A stretch of DNA of 11,265 nucleotides from CAYQAE01 sp964415445 [NCBI: uncultured archaeon] (GTDB lineage: Archaea > CAYQAE01): contig CAYQAE010000062.1 of assembly GCA_964415445.1 (NCBI GenBank), positions 1-11,265 of the forward strand. The letters are read 5' to 3'. Shown piece after piece: positions 1 through 7,938 of the stretch. The notes below the pieces were generated by a model. That model did no database searches, was not told the origin of the DNA, and saw nothing but the letters and a program-made list of their open reading frames with translations. Numbering within the stretch: the stretch's first letter is position 1; each line of letters starts with the position of its first letter. The position numbers and the translations under genes were made by a program.

Positions 1-3000
1 CAAATACTAATTTTGGCATCTCTAGCCGTATTTTATCCTTTGGACAAATTCTCTCCTCTTTGTAATATTCATTACATACTTTACAATACATATTATGCAT
101 AAGCTGCACTCTAAGTTCTTTCTTTAAGTTATCAATGTAGTTGGGGATCTTTGTTAGTATACTTGGAGCTGGATTTTGTATAGTTTTAACTTGATTACAT
201 TTAAGACAAGGTGTTACTACTTTCTTTATAGTAAATACTAATTTTCTTGGACTTTTTCTAACTAGATCTAAATAAATTTCAGGCGGTGAGAAATCTTTAG
301 CACCACAATTGTCACAAACTAAATTTTGTGCTTGATTTTTCTCTCTTTTTACTGCTATATTTCCTAATGATGGTGTTTTTGGCCCTTCTGAAAATGATAT
401 CTCTTTTTTAGGTTTAATCTTTGGCTCTTGTCGTTTTGCAGCTTTAAATGTATGTTGCCATTCATCTGTAATATCTTTTACTTCAGCAGAAGAGTCAGCA
501 TCTTCCATGTAATATTGTTTTCCTACATCTAATAATCTTTGTATCTTTGCTTGCATATGTTGATGAACTTCTAAATCAGAGGGATATGGAATATTCCCAA
601 TATATGGTACTTTGATAAGTACTGGTTCTTGTTCAGCCATACTTTTACCATAAGGAAGTCTACATACGAACTGTCCAGGTCTTAATCTTTGAATAAATCT
701 TGAAACTCTTCTGTGATCATATTGTGGATCACGAGATATGATAGTTGTTGCTTTTTTAACATCTTCTTCAGTTAAAAGTTTACTTAGCATCTGCCACGGT
801 GTATTTGCTAATACTTTTGCAGGAAGTTGACTTACAACTTGCCCTATCGCCCAAATAAATTCTCTAAATTCACGAACTTCTCTAAATAACTTTTCAAATA
901 CACTCTCAGTTACTCCCATCTCATTTTCTGCAGAACTACCTTGACCTTCTTGGGGCAAAAGTTCATGACATTCTTCCATAACCATAATATGTGCAGGTGA
1001 TGCATAATTTCCTTTCAGTCTATATTCACCTAATGCGGTTGCTAGTAATCCTAATATAAATTTCTTATTTGCACCATTTAAGTTCCCTGCTTCAATTACT
1101 ACAATTTTATCTTCTTTAAATAGCTCTTCTACAGGTATACCATATTCAACTGCACCAAACATCTGTTTTAGTCTACCTTTAGCAAAATATGCAAGCCTAC
1201 TTTGCAATACACCCATAGATTCTCGTGTACCCATAGTTAGGCTTTTCCATTCTTTCTCTAATCTTTTTACTACTAGATCGTATATCTCTTTTACAGTAGG
1301 ATATGATTTCTTCCCAGCTAATGTACCTTTTTCTTCGTATAAATTATAAAGTGTCTTCCAAATAATACCACGGCTTCTTTGATAAGCTCCATAAGCTAGA
1401 CAAAACATCTCTGCAATGTTATCAGCCCAATCTTCTGGATCAACTCCTTCTGGAGGTCTAAGTAGATTCCAATAAAACGGTGAAACTTTAGGATCATCTA
1501 ATACAAAAATATAGACATCTTCAGGATTTTTAGCTAAATATAATAATTTTCTCCAAGTTCTTTTCCAATCTAAACAGAGCATACCGGCTCCTCTCTTTAA
1601 AAATTGCCACGCAAGCCACAGCGCAGCACAAGTTTTACCACTACCGGTTGTGCCAGCTAGCAAACAATGACCTAATTCATCTAGGCCTATTCTCCACTCA
1701 TTTTTAGTTACTCTTTTTGTATTTACATCAATAATGTTACCTATCATGATTTCTCCTTCTCGAGTTTCAGGTACTCTGAAGTCCATTGGTATATCTTCCA
1801 TTGCAACTTCAATACCTGCAATTTCAATTCTTGGAAGATGAGTAAATGAAGTCATCTCACGGCTATTTAGAGCGGTAGCAAATTGAAGATAATCTATGCC
1901 AAATCCATCAAAATGATCTAACCTTTCAATTTCTAAAATAGAATTTGTATTTGAATGTTTGATAAATTCATCATTAAGTTCAGGATCATCAACTACCCAA
2001 AATTTTACAGGTTCAGGTAGACTTTCTTCTCCACCAAAAGCAGTTCGAGATAGAGCACGCATTCTGGTAAATACTTTTTCATTAGGTGCAGCACAATAAA
2101 TATTAGTCATAAACATACCTTGGGCAACACCTTCTGTATATCTATCTAAACTTCTCCTTAGCATTTCTCCTGCAAATTCATTATCAGCATTGATATATTT
2201 TCTCATATCACTCCATGACATTGTACTTACAACACCACCAGACATACCTCTACTTACATTCATAGCAGAAGTTATTCCGGATGTTGTGCCCAATGTATTT
2301 GAGAAACCTTCAGTTACAGTATCACTTTCAGATCTATTAGTTCCTGTAGTAGTTTGATTTGTAACGCCTTCTGAAGTAGTTCTAGTTACACCATGTGCGT
2401 CTGCTACTGTATCAGTAACTCGCTGTCCATGTGTTTCTCTAACACCTATACTTTGACCTACACTATCTGATTGTGAACGTCCAACAGATGATCCATGTGT
2501 AAATCCTTTAGTGCTACTTGCCCCTACAGTTTCGCTTACATTATGAGTTTTACCTACTGCGTTACTTGTACCAAAAGAACCTCCTCGAGTATCAGTTGAG
2601 GTAGATCCAAGTGAAGTTTGAGTGCTATTTGTGGTTCTAGTTCCTACAGATTCACTATAATTTCGACCAAATGATTGACTAAATGAATCAGATGACCCAG
2701 TGCTACCTCCTTCGGAATAAGTGTCATTATTTGTCATTCCATATGAGTCGGTGGATCCGTCTGTAGATGCAGAAGTATTGCTGACATTACCTCCCACGCC
2801 AGCACCCATATAACCAATATTTCCACTTGCACCAACAGTAGTACTATTAGTATGACTATCACTATTACCATGTGTCTCTGAACTACCTACACTATGTGAA
2901 TCATTCCACGTAGAGGAATCTGTCTCAGTATGGCCTTGTGTGGTATTTGAATTATAACCTTGAGTTGTATTTCTCATCTCAGTTGATCCATAAGTTGATG

Positions 3001-4231
3001 AAGTTGTCTCTGAATTTCCATCACTATGGCTCCAATTACGATTTGAAGTAGTAGTTTCTGTCTCAGATGTACCTTCTGTAACACCTTGCGAATAATTTTG
3101 GCCTTCAGTTTGTGATAAACTTTGTGTATCTGTTTCGGTTAAACCTTCAGTAGTTGTATTTGTTACAGTTTGATTTTGTCCTTGCATATAAGTTGACATA
3201 TCAGCATGAGTATCTGTGTGTGTATTAGTTACTCCATTTGATACATTTTCTGTATGAGATATACCTTCAGAATAGTTTTGTCCAATAGTCTCCCCATGTG
3301 CTTCTGAACCTGTTATTCCTTCTGTCTCACTTATTTGCGCAGATTGACTCATGCTATCGCCCATGTTAAATACTCCCATCATAGGTACACCCATAGCAAA
3401 AGTCCATCCTTTTGTTCCTTCTTTATTAGATTCGTATTCTGTGATTAAATCTAGGATATTATCAACTGCCTTTTTTGCAGTCTTTTGTGCAATGGGCTCA
3501 GCCACAACTTTATAACTAAATCTCTCATCTAACATACCTCTAGCTAATCTCTCAACTTGTTCCATACCTTTTGATAACCCTCCAGATCCAATTGCACTAC
3601 CTCGCATTAAATTTGATTCTTCTTTTCTGGTGGGCACCCCTGTAACACAACCTATTTTGTAATGTTTAGGTATATCTATAACCATATTTAGATCGTCTTT
3701 GTCTATATTTTTATATTCAACTTGAGGATAACTTCCTATAATTATGTTAATTAATCCTTGAAGCCTTGCATCTAATCTATCCATCACTTCTAGTGCAGAA
3801 AGTTCACCACTTGCTTTTGCAGTAACTCCATATATAAAATGTATTAAATCGCCATGTCCTACAATATTGTAAAAAAAGGGTATTTTTGCTTCCCAAAGTC
3901 CAGATAAGATATCATCATGCATACGAAGTGCATCTTGATCCATAAATTGAGTAAAAATATCAGGTACTCTGTATATCCTTACAGCTTTCATACCTTTCCA
4001 ATAAATTGTATTTTTCTTCTTTATTTTAAATAGAACATAATTTATCCTTAGATCTTCTGATCCACATCTGCTACAAGAGTTAGCATCATTTTCTATATTT
4101 ATGTTACATTCAGGACACATTTTTGATATTCTTTTATCTATTACTGTGCCTAAACTTTTTTCATCTGCTTCTTCATGTAAATTATCGTAATTTATTACAT
4201 CTAATACCATCTCTTCAGGTTCTGCTGCCAT
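1..4231 (-). CDS. HerA/VirB4-like P-loop ATPase with Ser/Thr/Gly-rich insert and zinc ribbons (3' end outside window)
   Basis: The frame is open from the ATG at 4231 to the left edge (1410 codons, no stop), so the C-terminus is missing. Domains in order: an N-terminal zinc ribbon (C39, C42, C53, C56); an alpha/beta region to about residue 285; an unusual Ser/Thr/Gly-rich stretch at about 289-665; then a RecA-like motor. The motor has Walker A GTTGSGKT at 860-867 and Walker B ending MEECHE at 1085-1090, the hydrophobic-E-E-x-H form of HerA/FtsK/VirB4 ATPases. A downstream GQVVSQLP stretch fits the family's sensor/glutamine region. The C-terminus has a zinc ribbon (C1306, C1309, C1342, C1345) and part of another (C1383, C1386, C1396). 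HerA/VirB4 proteins are hexameric motors that move DNA or power secretion; that this one does so is inference. No membrane helix is evident, so it is probably cytoplasmic. The start is supported by GGAGG 8 nt upstream. It lies last in a minus-strand cluster, behind a membrane-anchored surface protein. Confidence 0.9.
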   Translation of the reverse strand, partial: MAAEPEEMVLDVINYDNLHEEADEKSLGTVIDKRISKMCPECNINIENDANSCSRCGSEDLRINYVLFKIKKKNTIYWKGMKAVRIYRVPDIFTQFMDQDALRMHDDILSGLWEAKIPFFYNIVGHGDLIHFIYGVTAKASGELSALEVMDRLDARLQGLINIIIGSYPQVEYKNIDKDDLNMVIDIPKHYKIGCVTGVPTRKEESNLMRGSAIGSGGLSKGMEQVERLARGMLDERFSYKVVAEPIAQKTAKKAVDNILDLITEYESNKEGTKGWTFAMGVPMMGVFNMGDSMSQSAQISETEGITGSEAHGETIGQNYSEGISHTENVSNGVTNTHTDTHADMSTYMQGQNQTVTNTTTEGLTETDTQSLSQTEGQNYSQGVTEGTSETETTTSNRNWSHSDGNSETTSSTYGSTEMRNTTQGYNSNTTQGHTETDSSTWNDSHSVGSSETHGNSDSHTNSTTVGASGNIGYMGAGVGGNVSNTSASTDGSTDSYGMTNNDTYSEGGSTGSSDSFSQSFGRNYSESVGTRTTNSTQTSLGSTSTDTRGGSFGTSNAVGKTHNVSETVGASSTKGFTHGSSVGRSQSDSVGQSIGVRETHGQRVTDTVADAHGVTRTTSEGVTNQTTTGTNRSESDTVTEGFSNTLGTTSGITSAMNVSRGMSGGVVSTMSWSDMRKYINADNEFAGEMLRRSLDRYTEGVAQGMFMTNIYCAAPNEKVFTRMRALSRTAFGGEESLPEPVKFWVVDDPELNDEFIKHSNTNSILEIERLDHFDGFGIDYLQFATALNSREMTSFTHLPRIEIAGIEVAMEDIPMDFRVPETREGEIMIGNIIDVNTKRVTKNEWRIGLDELGHCLLAGTTGSGKTCAALWLAWQFLKRGAGMLCLDWKRTWRKLLYLAKNPEDVYIFVLDDPKVSPFYWNLLRPPEGVDPEDWADNIAEMFCLAYGAYQRSRGIIWKTLYNLYEEKGTLAGKKSYPTVKEIYDLVVKRLEKEWKSLTMGTRESMGVLQSRLAYFAKGRLKQMFGAVEYGIPVEELFKEDKIVVIEAGNLNGANKKFILGLLATALGEYRLKGNYASPAHIMVMEECHELLPQEGQGSSAENEMGVTESVFEKLFREVREFREFIWAIGQVVSQLPAKVLANTPWQMLSKLLTEEDVKKATTIISRDPQYDHRRVSRFIQRLRPGQFVCRLPYGKSMAEQEPVLIKVPYIGNIPYPSDLEVHQHMQAKIQRLLDVGKQYYMEDADSSAEVKDITDEWQHTFKAAKRQEPKIKPKKEISFSEGPKTPSLGNIAVKREKNQAQNLVCDNCGAKDFSPPEIYLDLVRKSPRKLVFTIKKVVTPCLKCNQVKTIQNPAPSILTKIPNYIDNLKKELRVQLMHNMYCKVCNEYYKEERICPKDKIRLEMPKLVF
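2237..3367 (-). repeat. Ser/Thr/Gly-rich low-complexity insert within the ATPase
   Basis: Residues about 289-665 of the ATPase are made almost entirely of Ser, Thr, Gly, Asn, Gln, Glu, Asp, His and Val, with Ser or Thr at roughly every second position and Gly every few residues (for example QTEGQNYSQGVTEGTSETET). I saw no Cys and only a few Lys. The alternation suggests stacked short beta strands or a beta-solenoid rather than random coil, but that is inference. It lies between the N-terminal domain and the motor. The repeat is degenerate, without an exact DNA-level unit. From memory, some bacterial HerA-like ATPases carry a similar Ser/Thr-rich segment in the same place; I could not check this. 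Confidence 0.85.
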
Positions 4232-4239
4232 TGTGTTTG

Positions 4240-4244
4240 CCTCC
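4240..4244 (-). promoter_or_regulatory. Ribosome binding site of the ATPase gene
   Basis: GGAGG on the minus strand lies 8 nt before the ATG at 4231. An in-frame GTG five codons upstream overlaps this motif, so it cannot use it, which fixes the start at 4231. Confidence 0.8.
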
Positions 4245-4299
4245 ACAAATAATTTTTGTAAATCTAAATTTCCTTCTAACTATTATTTTCATTTTTATC

Positions 4300-4314
4300 A
4301 TATATAACCTTTTC
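4300..4314 (-). promoter_or_regulatory. Possible internal BRE/TATA promoter for the ATPase gene
   Basis: GAAAAGG (4314-4308) followed by TTATATATG on the minus strand closely resembles the clear promoter at 8121-8137 (CGAAAGG then TTTATATAAT). Transcription starting about 27 nt downstream of the TATA centre would begin near 4277, giving a leader of about 46 nt that contains the GGAGG site. The same bases can instead be read as a ribosome binding site (AAAAGG) 6 nt before an ATG at 4301 that opens a 28-codon basic reading frame overlapping the ATPase start. I prefer the promoter reading but cannot exclude the other. Confidence 0.45.
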
Positions 4315-4319
4315 TATAA

Positions 4320-6641
4320 TTACTTCATGTTTCTTCCCATTAATTTTGAAACTACTTTTTCTGCTTTTGGCACACGTTTTCTACCAATAAGATCATAGAA
4401 ATATGAACAAGATTTAGCAGGTATTAATATAATCATAAGTGCCCACATAATACTTAAATACATTAAAGCTGGAGTTGATCCTATCGGTGCTGGTCCCATT
4501 GGGCCTGTAAATGATTGATCTGGATTTGAAAGTAGGGCTATCATACCTCGCATTACAAGCATAACTCCAGACCATTTAATAAGAGTATCTTTTATATGCG
4601 GCACAATCTGATCACGATAATTATTACAATACCACCAGGTAAATAATGCAAAAGTCATATAACCTGATACAGTAATTGCTGCGAGTATACCTACTAAATA
4701 TATAAATAAACCGGTTAATGTGACAGTGAAACCCCAAGATATTAAGCTAGGTCCAACTTTTGACCAAAATTCACGATTTGTAACTCTTTTTCCTATAATT
4801 TTTCTATTTTGATATATCTGAGTTGTTCCAAATACACCTACAATTCCTATAGTCATTAAAAACCAATCTGCAGTTACATATGTTTTTGTATAATCTTTTA
4901 CTTCAATAGTTCTGTGAAATGTAACTGTGGTATGATTTGTTTCTGTAATTAAATATACATCATATGTTCCAGGATCTAGTGATACTTCTTTTGTATAAAA
5001 TCCATTTGCTTCTTCATCCATTATTTCTGAAATTAAAATATTTTGGGTATTACTGTCAGGTTTTGTAATCACTATTACTACAGTCTGATCAGTAAGTGGT
5101 GCATTATCTGTATCTACTAAAAATAATGAAATTTTAATTTTATCATTATCTGTTGGTTCTTTAGGGTAAACAGAATGATCAGCAACAACTGCTCGCTCTA
5201 TTATTCTAAATTGATGAATATTCCAACATTTTGATGTAGATAATGAGCTACCTTCATTTTCTGTATATTTGAAGGTATCATATCCATCTTTGTATATATC
5301 AATTTCAAAATCAAATGTATTAATTTCTAAAAATCTAGAGTCAACTGAAAACACATATTCTCCAGAATTAATTTCAATTCCTTTGGAAATATATGTTACA
5401 TCTTTAGTATATAACATCTCCAGTGTTGCATCTTCTATAGGTTGATTATAAATATCAACTACCTCTACTGTTATATTAAAAACATCTCCAATTATTGCTG
5501 TAGGTATATTTTGCTCATCATACATTGTAGCTTGAATTTTACTTAAAATAACTTGATCTGATAGATATTCCAAAGCTTTTGTTTTGTAGTAGAGATTTTC
5601 TATATAATTTATATCTTGATTAATGCCTTTGTTGAGAATATATTTTGTTGCAGCTTTTTTATCAATTTTTTCAAATATATATTCTCCTGATTCATCTTCT
5701 TCATAGACATTAATAGTGTCAGTTAAAATTTGTAAGGTAGCTAGTGCATAATAAGTATATCTTAAATTAGTGTAATATTCACTTGATGATTTGACAAATC
5801 CTCCTAAATCGGCTGAGTTTTCATTTGAAATCTGTAAATTAGCAATAAAGTCAGAAATAGATTTATCACTATTTTCTAAATCTTTAATTTCATAAGGATC
5901 AATTTGGCTTAGTAAATAAACGGCATAATATGTTGATTCTATTTGAGCTACACTTGTTTCTATATTAGGTGTAAACCCACCTGTAGTGTCATCATATATC
6001 CCTGAAGAAGTACTTTGATATTCTGTGATATACCCCTTTAGAGAGCTAGATGATATACTTACATCTTTAGAGCTAATTTCGTTTACTATGAGTGCAGATA
6101 GAAATTTTTGATATTTCTCTTCAATATCTGAAGTAGAAATAGTATTTAAATAATTTACAGTTTCTTCTGCCTTTGAATTATCTGTTTTATAATCTGATGA
6201 ACTGAGTCTGCTTTCAATTCCTAATAAATCAAGTAAAATTAAGTTATAGTAGGTATCTCTTAAGTTTGGTGTAACTCCCCCTTGACTAAATCCACCATCA
6301 TCACTACAATAATATAGACCAGGTTGGCTTGTAGTAGGTAGAATTTCATTTTTAAATCTATCAAACTCAGCCATATCTCCTCCTAATTCTAAACTTGAAT
6401 CAAGACTATATCCTAATGAATCTAGAATAGCTATTACAAAATATTCTGTTTCAGGATATTTTTGGGTAGCATCAGTTGGGTTTTTTAGAAATTGATGGTT
6501 ATTTATGTAATAATAACCATTTTCATATGTTGAATTAGTTAAAATTGATTTTACTCCTTCTTTTGAATAAGGCGATACCTCATATGAATTTGCATAACCT
6601 AGCATGCAAATCGTAATTAAAATAATTAAATATTTTTTCAC
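4320..6641 (-). CDS. Secreted, membrane-anchored protein with alpha/alpha-toroid repeats and Ig-like domains
   Basis: The 773-aa product starts with a signal-peptide-like segment (KKYLIILITICMLGYANS). Residues about 110-305 carry three repeats with Gly-Gly-Phe followed by a Thr-Tyr-Tyr helix (TYYNLILLDLLG, STYYAVYLLSQ, RYTYYALATLQIL). These resemble prenyltransferase/squalene-oxidase (PFTB) repeats, which build an alpha/alpha toroid. I do not see the zinc or catalytic residues of the enzymes, so a binding or structural role is more likely. Two beta-rich, Ig-like regions follow (about 365-470 and 480-585; compare GDVFNITVEVVDIYNQPI). About 4-5 membrane helices lie at roughly 592-611, 632-672, 692-705 and 725-743, and the tail is basic. 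The expected topology is toroid and Ig domains outside, tail inside. GTG at 6641 is chosen over TTG at 6644 because GGAGGA lies 6 nt before it and it overlaps the preceding stop codon. The ATPase gene follows after 88 bp. Confidence 0.85.
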   Translation of the reverse strand: MKKYLIILITICMLGYANSYEVSPYSKEGVKSILTNSTYENGYYYINNHQFLKNPTDATQKYPETEYFVIAILDSLGYSLDSSLELGGDMAEFDRFKNEILPTTSQPGLYYCSDDGGFSQGGVTPNLRDTYYNLILLDLLGIESRLSSSDYKTDNSKAEETVNYLNTISTSDIEEKYQKFLSALIVNEISSKDVSISSSSLKGYITEYQSTSSGIYDDTTGGFTPNIETSVAQIESTYYAVYLLSQIDPYEIKDLENSDKSISDFIANLQISNENSADLGGFVKSSSEYYTNLRYTYYALATLQILTDTINVYEEDESGEYIFEKIDKKAATKYILNKGINQDINYIENLYYKTKALEYLSDQVILSKIQATMYDEQNIPTAIIGDVFNITVEVVDIYNQPIEDATLEMLYTKDVTYISKGIEINSGEYVFSVDSRFLEINTFDFEIDIYKDGYDTFKYTENEGSSLSTSKCWNIHQFRIIERAVVADHSVYPKEPTDNDKIKISLFLVDTDNAPLTDQTVVIVITKPDSNTQNILISEIMDEEANGFYTKEVSLDPGTYDVYLITETNHTTVTFHRTIEVKDYTKTYVTADWFLMTIGIVGVFGTTQIYQNRKIIGKRVTNREFWSKVGPSLISWGFTVTLTGLFIYLVGILAAITVSGYMTFALFTWWYCNNYRDQIVPHIKDTLIKWSGVMLVMRGMIALLSNPDQSFTGPMGPAPIGSTPALMYLSIMWALMIILIPAKSCSYFYDLIGRKRVPKAEKVVSKLMGRNMK

Positions 6642-6763
6642 CAAATTTCCTCCTCAATTCTTTTTGGTCTACTCATAAGTCTTTCTTTATCTTTTACAGA
6701 TATATAAGTAAATATTACTCCTATTACAAAAGTAATGCAAAGTGCTATAATTACAAATTCCAT
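6638..6763 (-). CDS. 41-aa single-pass membrane microprotein
   Basis: The ATG at 6763 encodes 41 residues: a hydrophobic helix (about residues 2-22, EFVIIALCITFVIGVIFTYI) and then a highly charged tail (KDKERLMSRPKRIEEEIW). The helix followed by a positive tail suggests a cytoplasmic C-terminus. GAGGG lies 7 nt upstream, overlapping the stop codon of the zinc-ribbon gene. The stop codon overlaps the GTG start of the next gene as GTGA, and the last codons of this gene contain that gene's ribosome binding site, so translational coupling is likely. I do not recognise a family. Its place directly before the large membrane protein suggests a small subunit or assembly partner; that is inference. 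Confidence 0.75.
   Translation of the reverse strand: MEFVIIALCITFVIGVIFTYISVKDKERLMSRPKRIEEEIW
6648..6653 (-). promoter_or_regulatory. Ribosome binding site of the toroid/Ig membrane protein
   Basis: GGAGGA on the minus strand lies inside the Glu codons at the end of the 41-aa gene. Spacing is 6 nt to GTG (6641) and only 3 nt to TTG (6644), which favours GTG. Confidence 0.75.
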
Positions 6764-6773
6764 CTCATGTCCC

Positions 6774-7934
6774 TCAAACAATTTGTTTCACCCACTTTTC
6801 ACTTTTTTCATTTATACACATCTCTTTAAATAATAAAGATGCTAATTTTTCCATATATACATCAGTTAGTCCTGAATTAACGATATAAGGTAATTGTTTT
6901 TTATAAATCCATTTTCCAATATCTTTGGCCAATGAATCTGTAATATCAGTAAAATCAAAACAATTTGGATCTATTTCACGCTTTGCTCTCTCTATTAGAA
7001 AAGCTATAATATCCTTTAGTTGTTCTTTATTTTTTATACCTGCAATCTTTAAAATATATTTTGAAGAATTTTCAATCTTTTCATTCCAACCACAATGTTT
7101 GCACTTTCTGGGATAAGTTGAAATTTTTATTTTTTTTCCACAATTTGGACACCATGGAGATAAAATTTCTTCTTTTTGACTAATTACACCTAATTTGTGA
7201 TAATATTCATTTGTAACAATTAAAGCTAATCTTGATAATAAATCCGGACTTACTTTCAATTTTTCTCTTATCTTTTGAGGATCTTTTTCTTTTTGATAAA
7301 TTTTGATTAATTTTTTGGCTCTTTTGTGAAGATCATTAATTGTTTTTATAATTAGATTTTTTTGGCATTTTTCTGAAGTCTTTAGAAGATCTAGGGCTAA
7401 ATTTTCTTCAAATTGAAAACTTTTACCTAAACTATGATATGGGACACTAAATGCTGCACCTTTTTTACCTCGGGTGGTAGATCCACAATATGTACAATAT
7501 TTGGCGTTTAAATTAATACCCCCACCACAAGATACACATCTCTTTAGCATTATTCTAAATTCTTTAGACTCATTATTAAATACAGGTAGACCAAATGTAG
7601 TGGGATAATCATCACATGCTGCTACCCAACCTATTGGTATTTTGCTTAGAAGTTCAAAAGCTTCCCCTTTTATATTGTTGAGAAGAAGTAGTGTCTTTTG
7701 ATCTGTACTTCTTTCTTTTTTGAAAACATTCTTAGTCTCTAGGATATAACCTTTATCAGGATCATCTGCATATACTACAATTCTGTGAGGTGAGAAAAAA
7801 CATAGGGATTTTAGGGAAAATGATGTATCATCTATTATAAATGGTCTTCTAGTTAAAATTAAATTAATTAAAATAGGTAGATTTTCTTCTCCGAAATAAT
7901 TTCTCACTCTCTCAAAGTCAGTTAAATGCTCCAT
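6774..7934 (-). CDS. Double zinc-ribbon protein of unknown function, 386 aa
   Basis: I do not recognise the family. The N-terminal region (about 1-125) looks alpha/beta. A first zinc ribbon has C133, C136, C147, C150 (CVSCGGG...CTYCG). A Lys-rich helical region follows (about 185-250), then a second zinc ribbon with C262, C265, C278, C281 (CPNCGKK...CKHCG), then a helical C-terminus with Arg/Lys-rich helices. There is no signal peptide or membrane helix, so it is probably cytoplasmic; zinc ribbons with basic helices are compatible with nucleic-acid or protein binding. The frame is open upstream to TTG/ATG at 7970/7967, but GGGAG at 7946-7942 lies 7 nt before the ATG at 7934, and the longer versions would overlap the preceding 40-aa gene by about 30 nt. 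I therefore use 7934. The neighbouring ATPase also carries zinc ribbons, which hints at a shared function. Confidence 0.85.
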   Translation of the reverse strand: MEHLTDFERVRNYFGEENLPILINLILTRRPFIIDDTSFSLKSLCFFSPHRIVVYADDPDKGYILETKNVFKKERSTDQKTLLLLNNIKGEAFELLSKIPIGWVAACDDYPTTFGLPVFNNESKEFRIMLKRCVSCGGGINLNAKYCTYCGSTTRGKKGAAFSVPYHSLGKSFQFEENLALDLLKTSEKCQKNLIIKTINDLHKRAKKLIKIYQKEKDPQKIREKLKVSPDLLSRLALIVTNEYYHKLGVISQKEEILSPWCPNCGKKIKISTYPRKCKHCGWNEKIENSSKYILKIAGIKNKEQLKDIIAFLIERAKREIDPNCFDFTDITDSLAKDIGKWIYKKQLPYIVNSGLTDVYMEKLASLLFKEMCINEKSEKWVKQIV

Positions 7935-7938
7935 TGTG

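Noticed and set aside
2237-3367. Surface adhesin or glycoprotein interpretation of the Ser/Thr-rich stretch
   Set aside because: It is in the same continuous frame as a P-loop motor and zinc ribbons, with no signal peptide or membrane helix, so it is most likely cytoplasmic.
4123-4398. 91-aa plus-strand reading frame
   Set aside because: It is antisense to the ATPase start and the end of the membrane protein. The composition (Phe/Leu/Ile runs) is that of an antisense shadow in AT-rich DNA, and there is no ribosome binding site.
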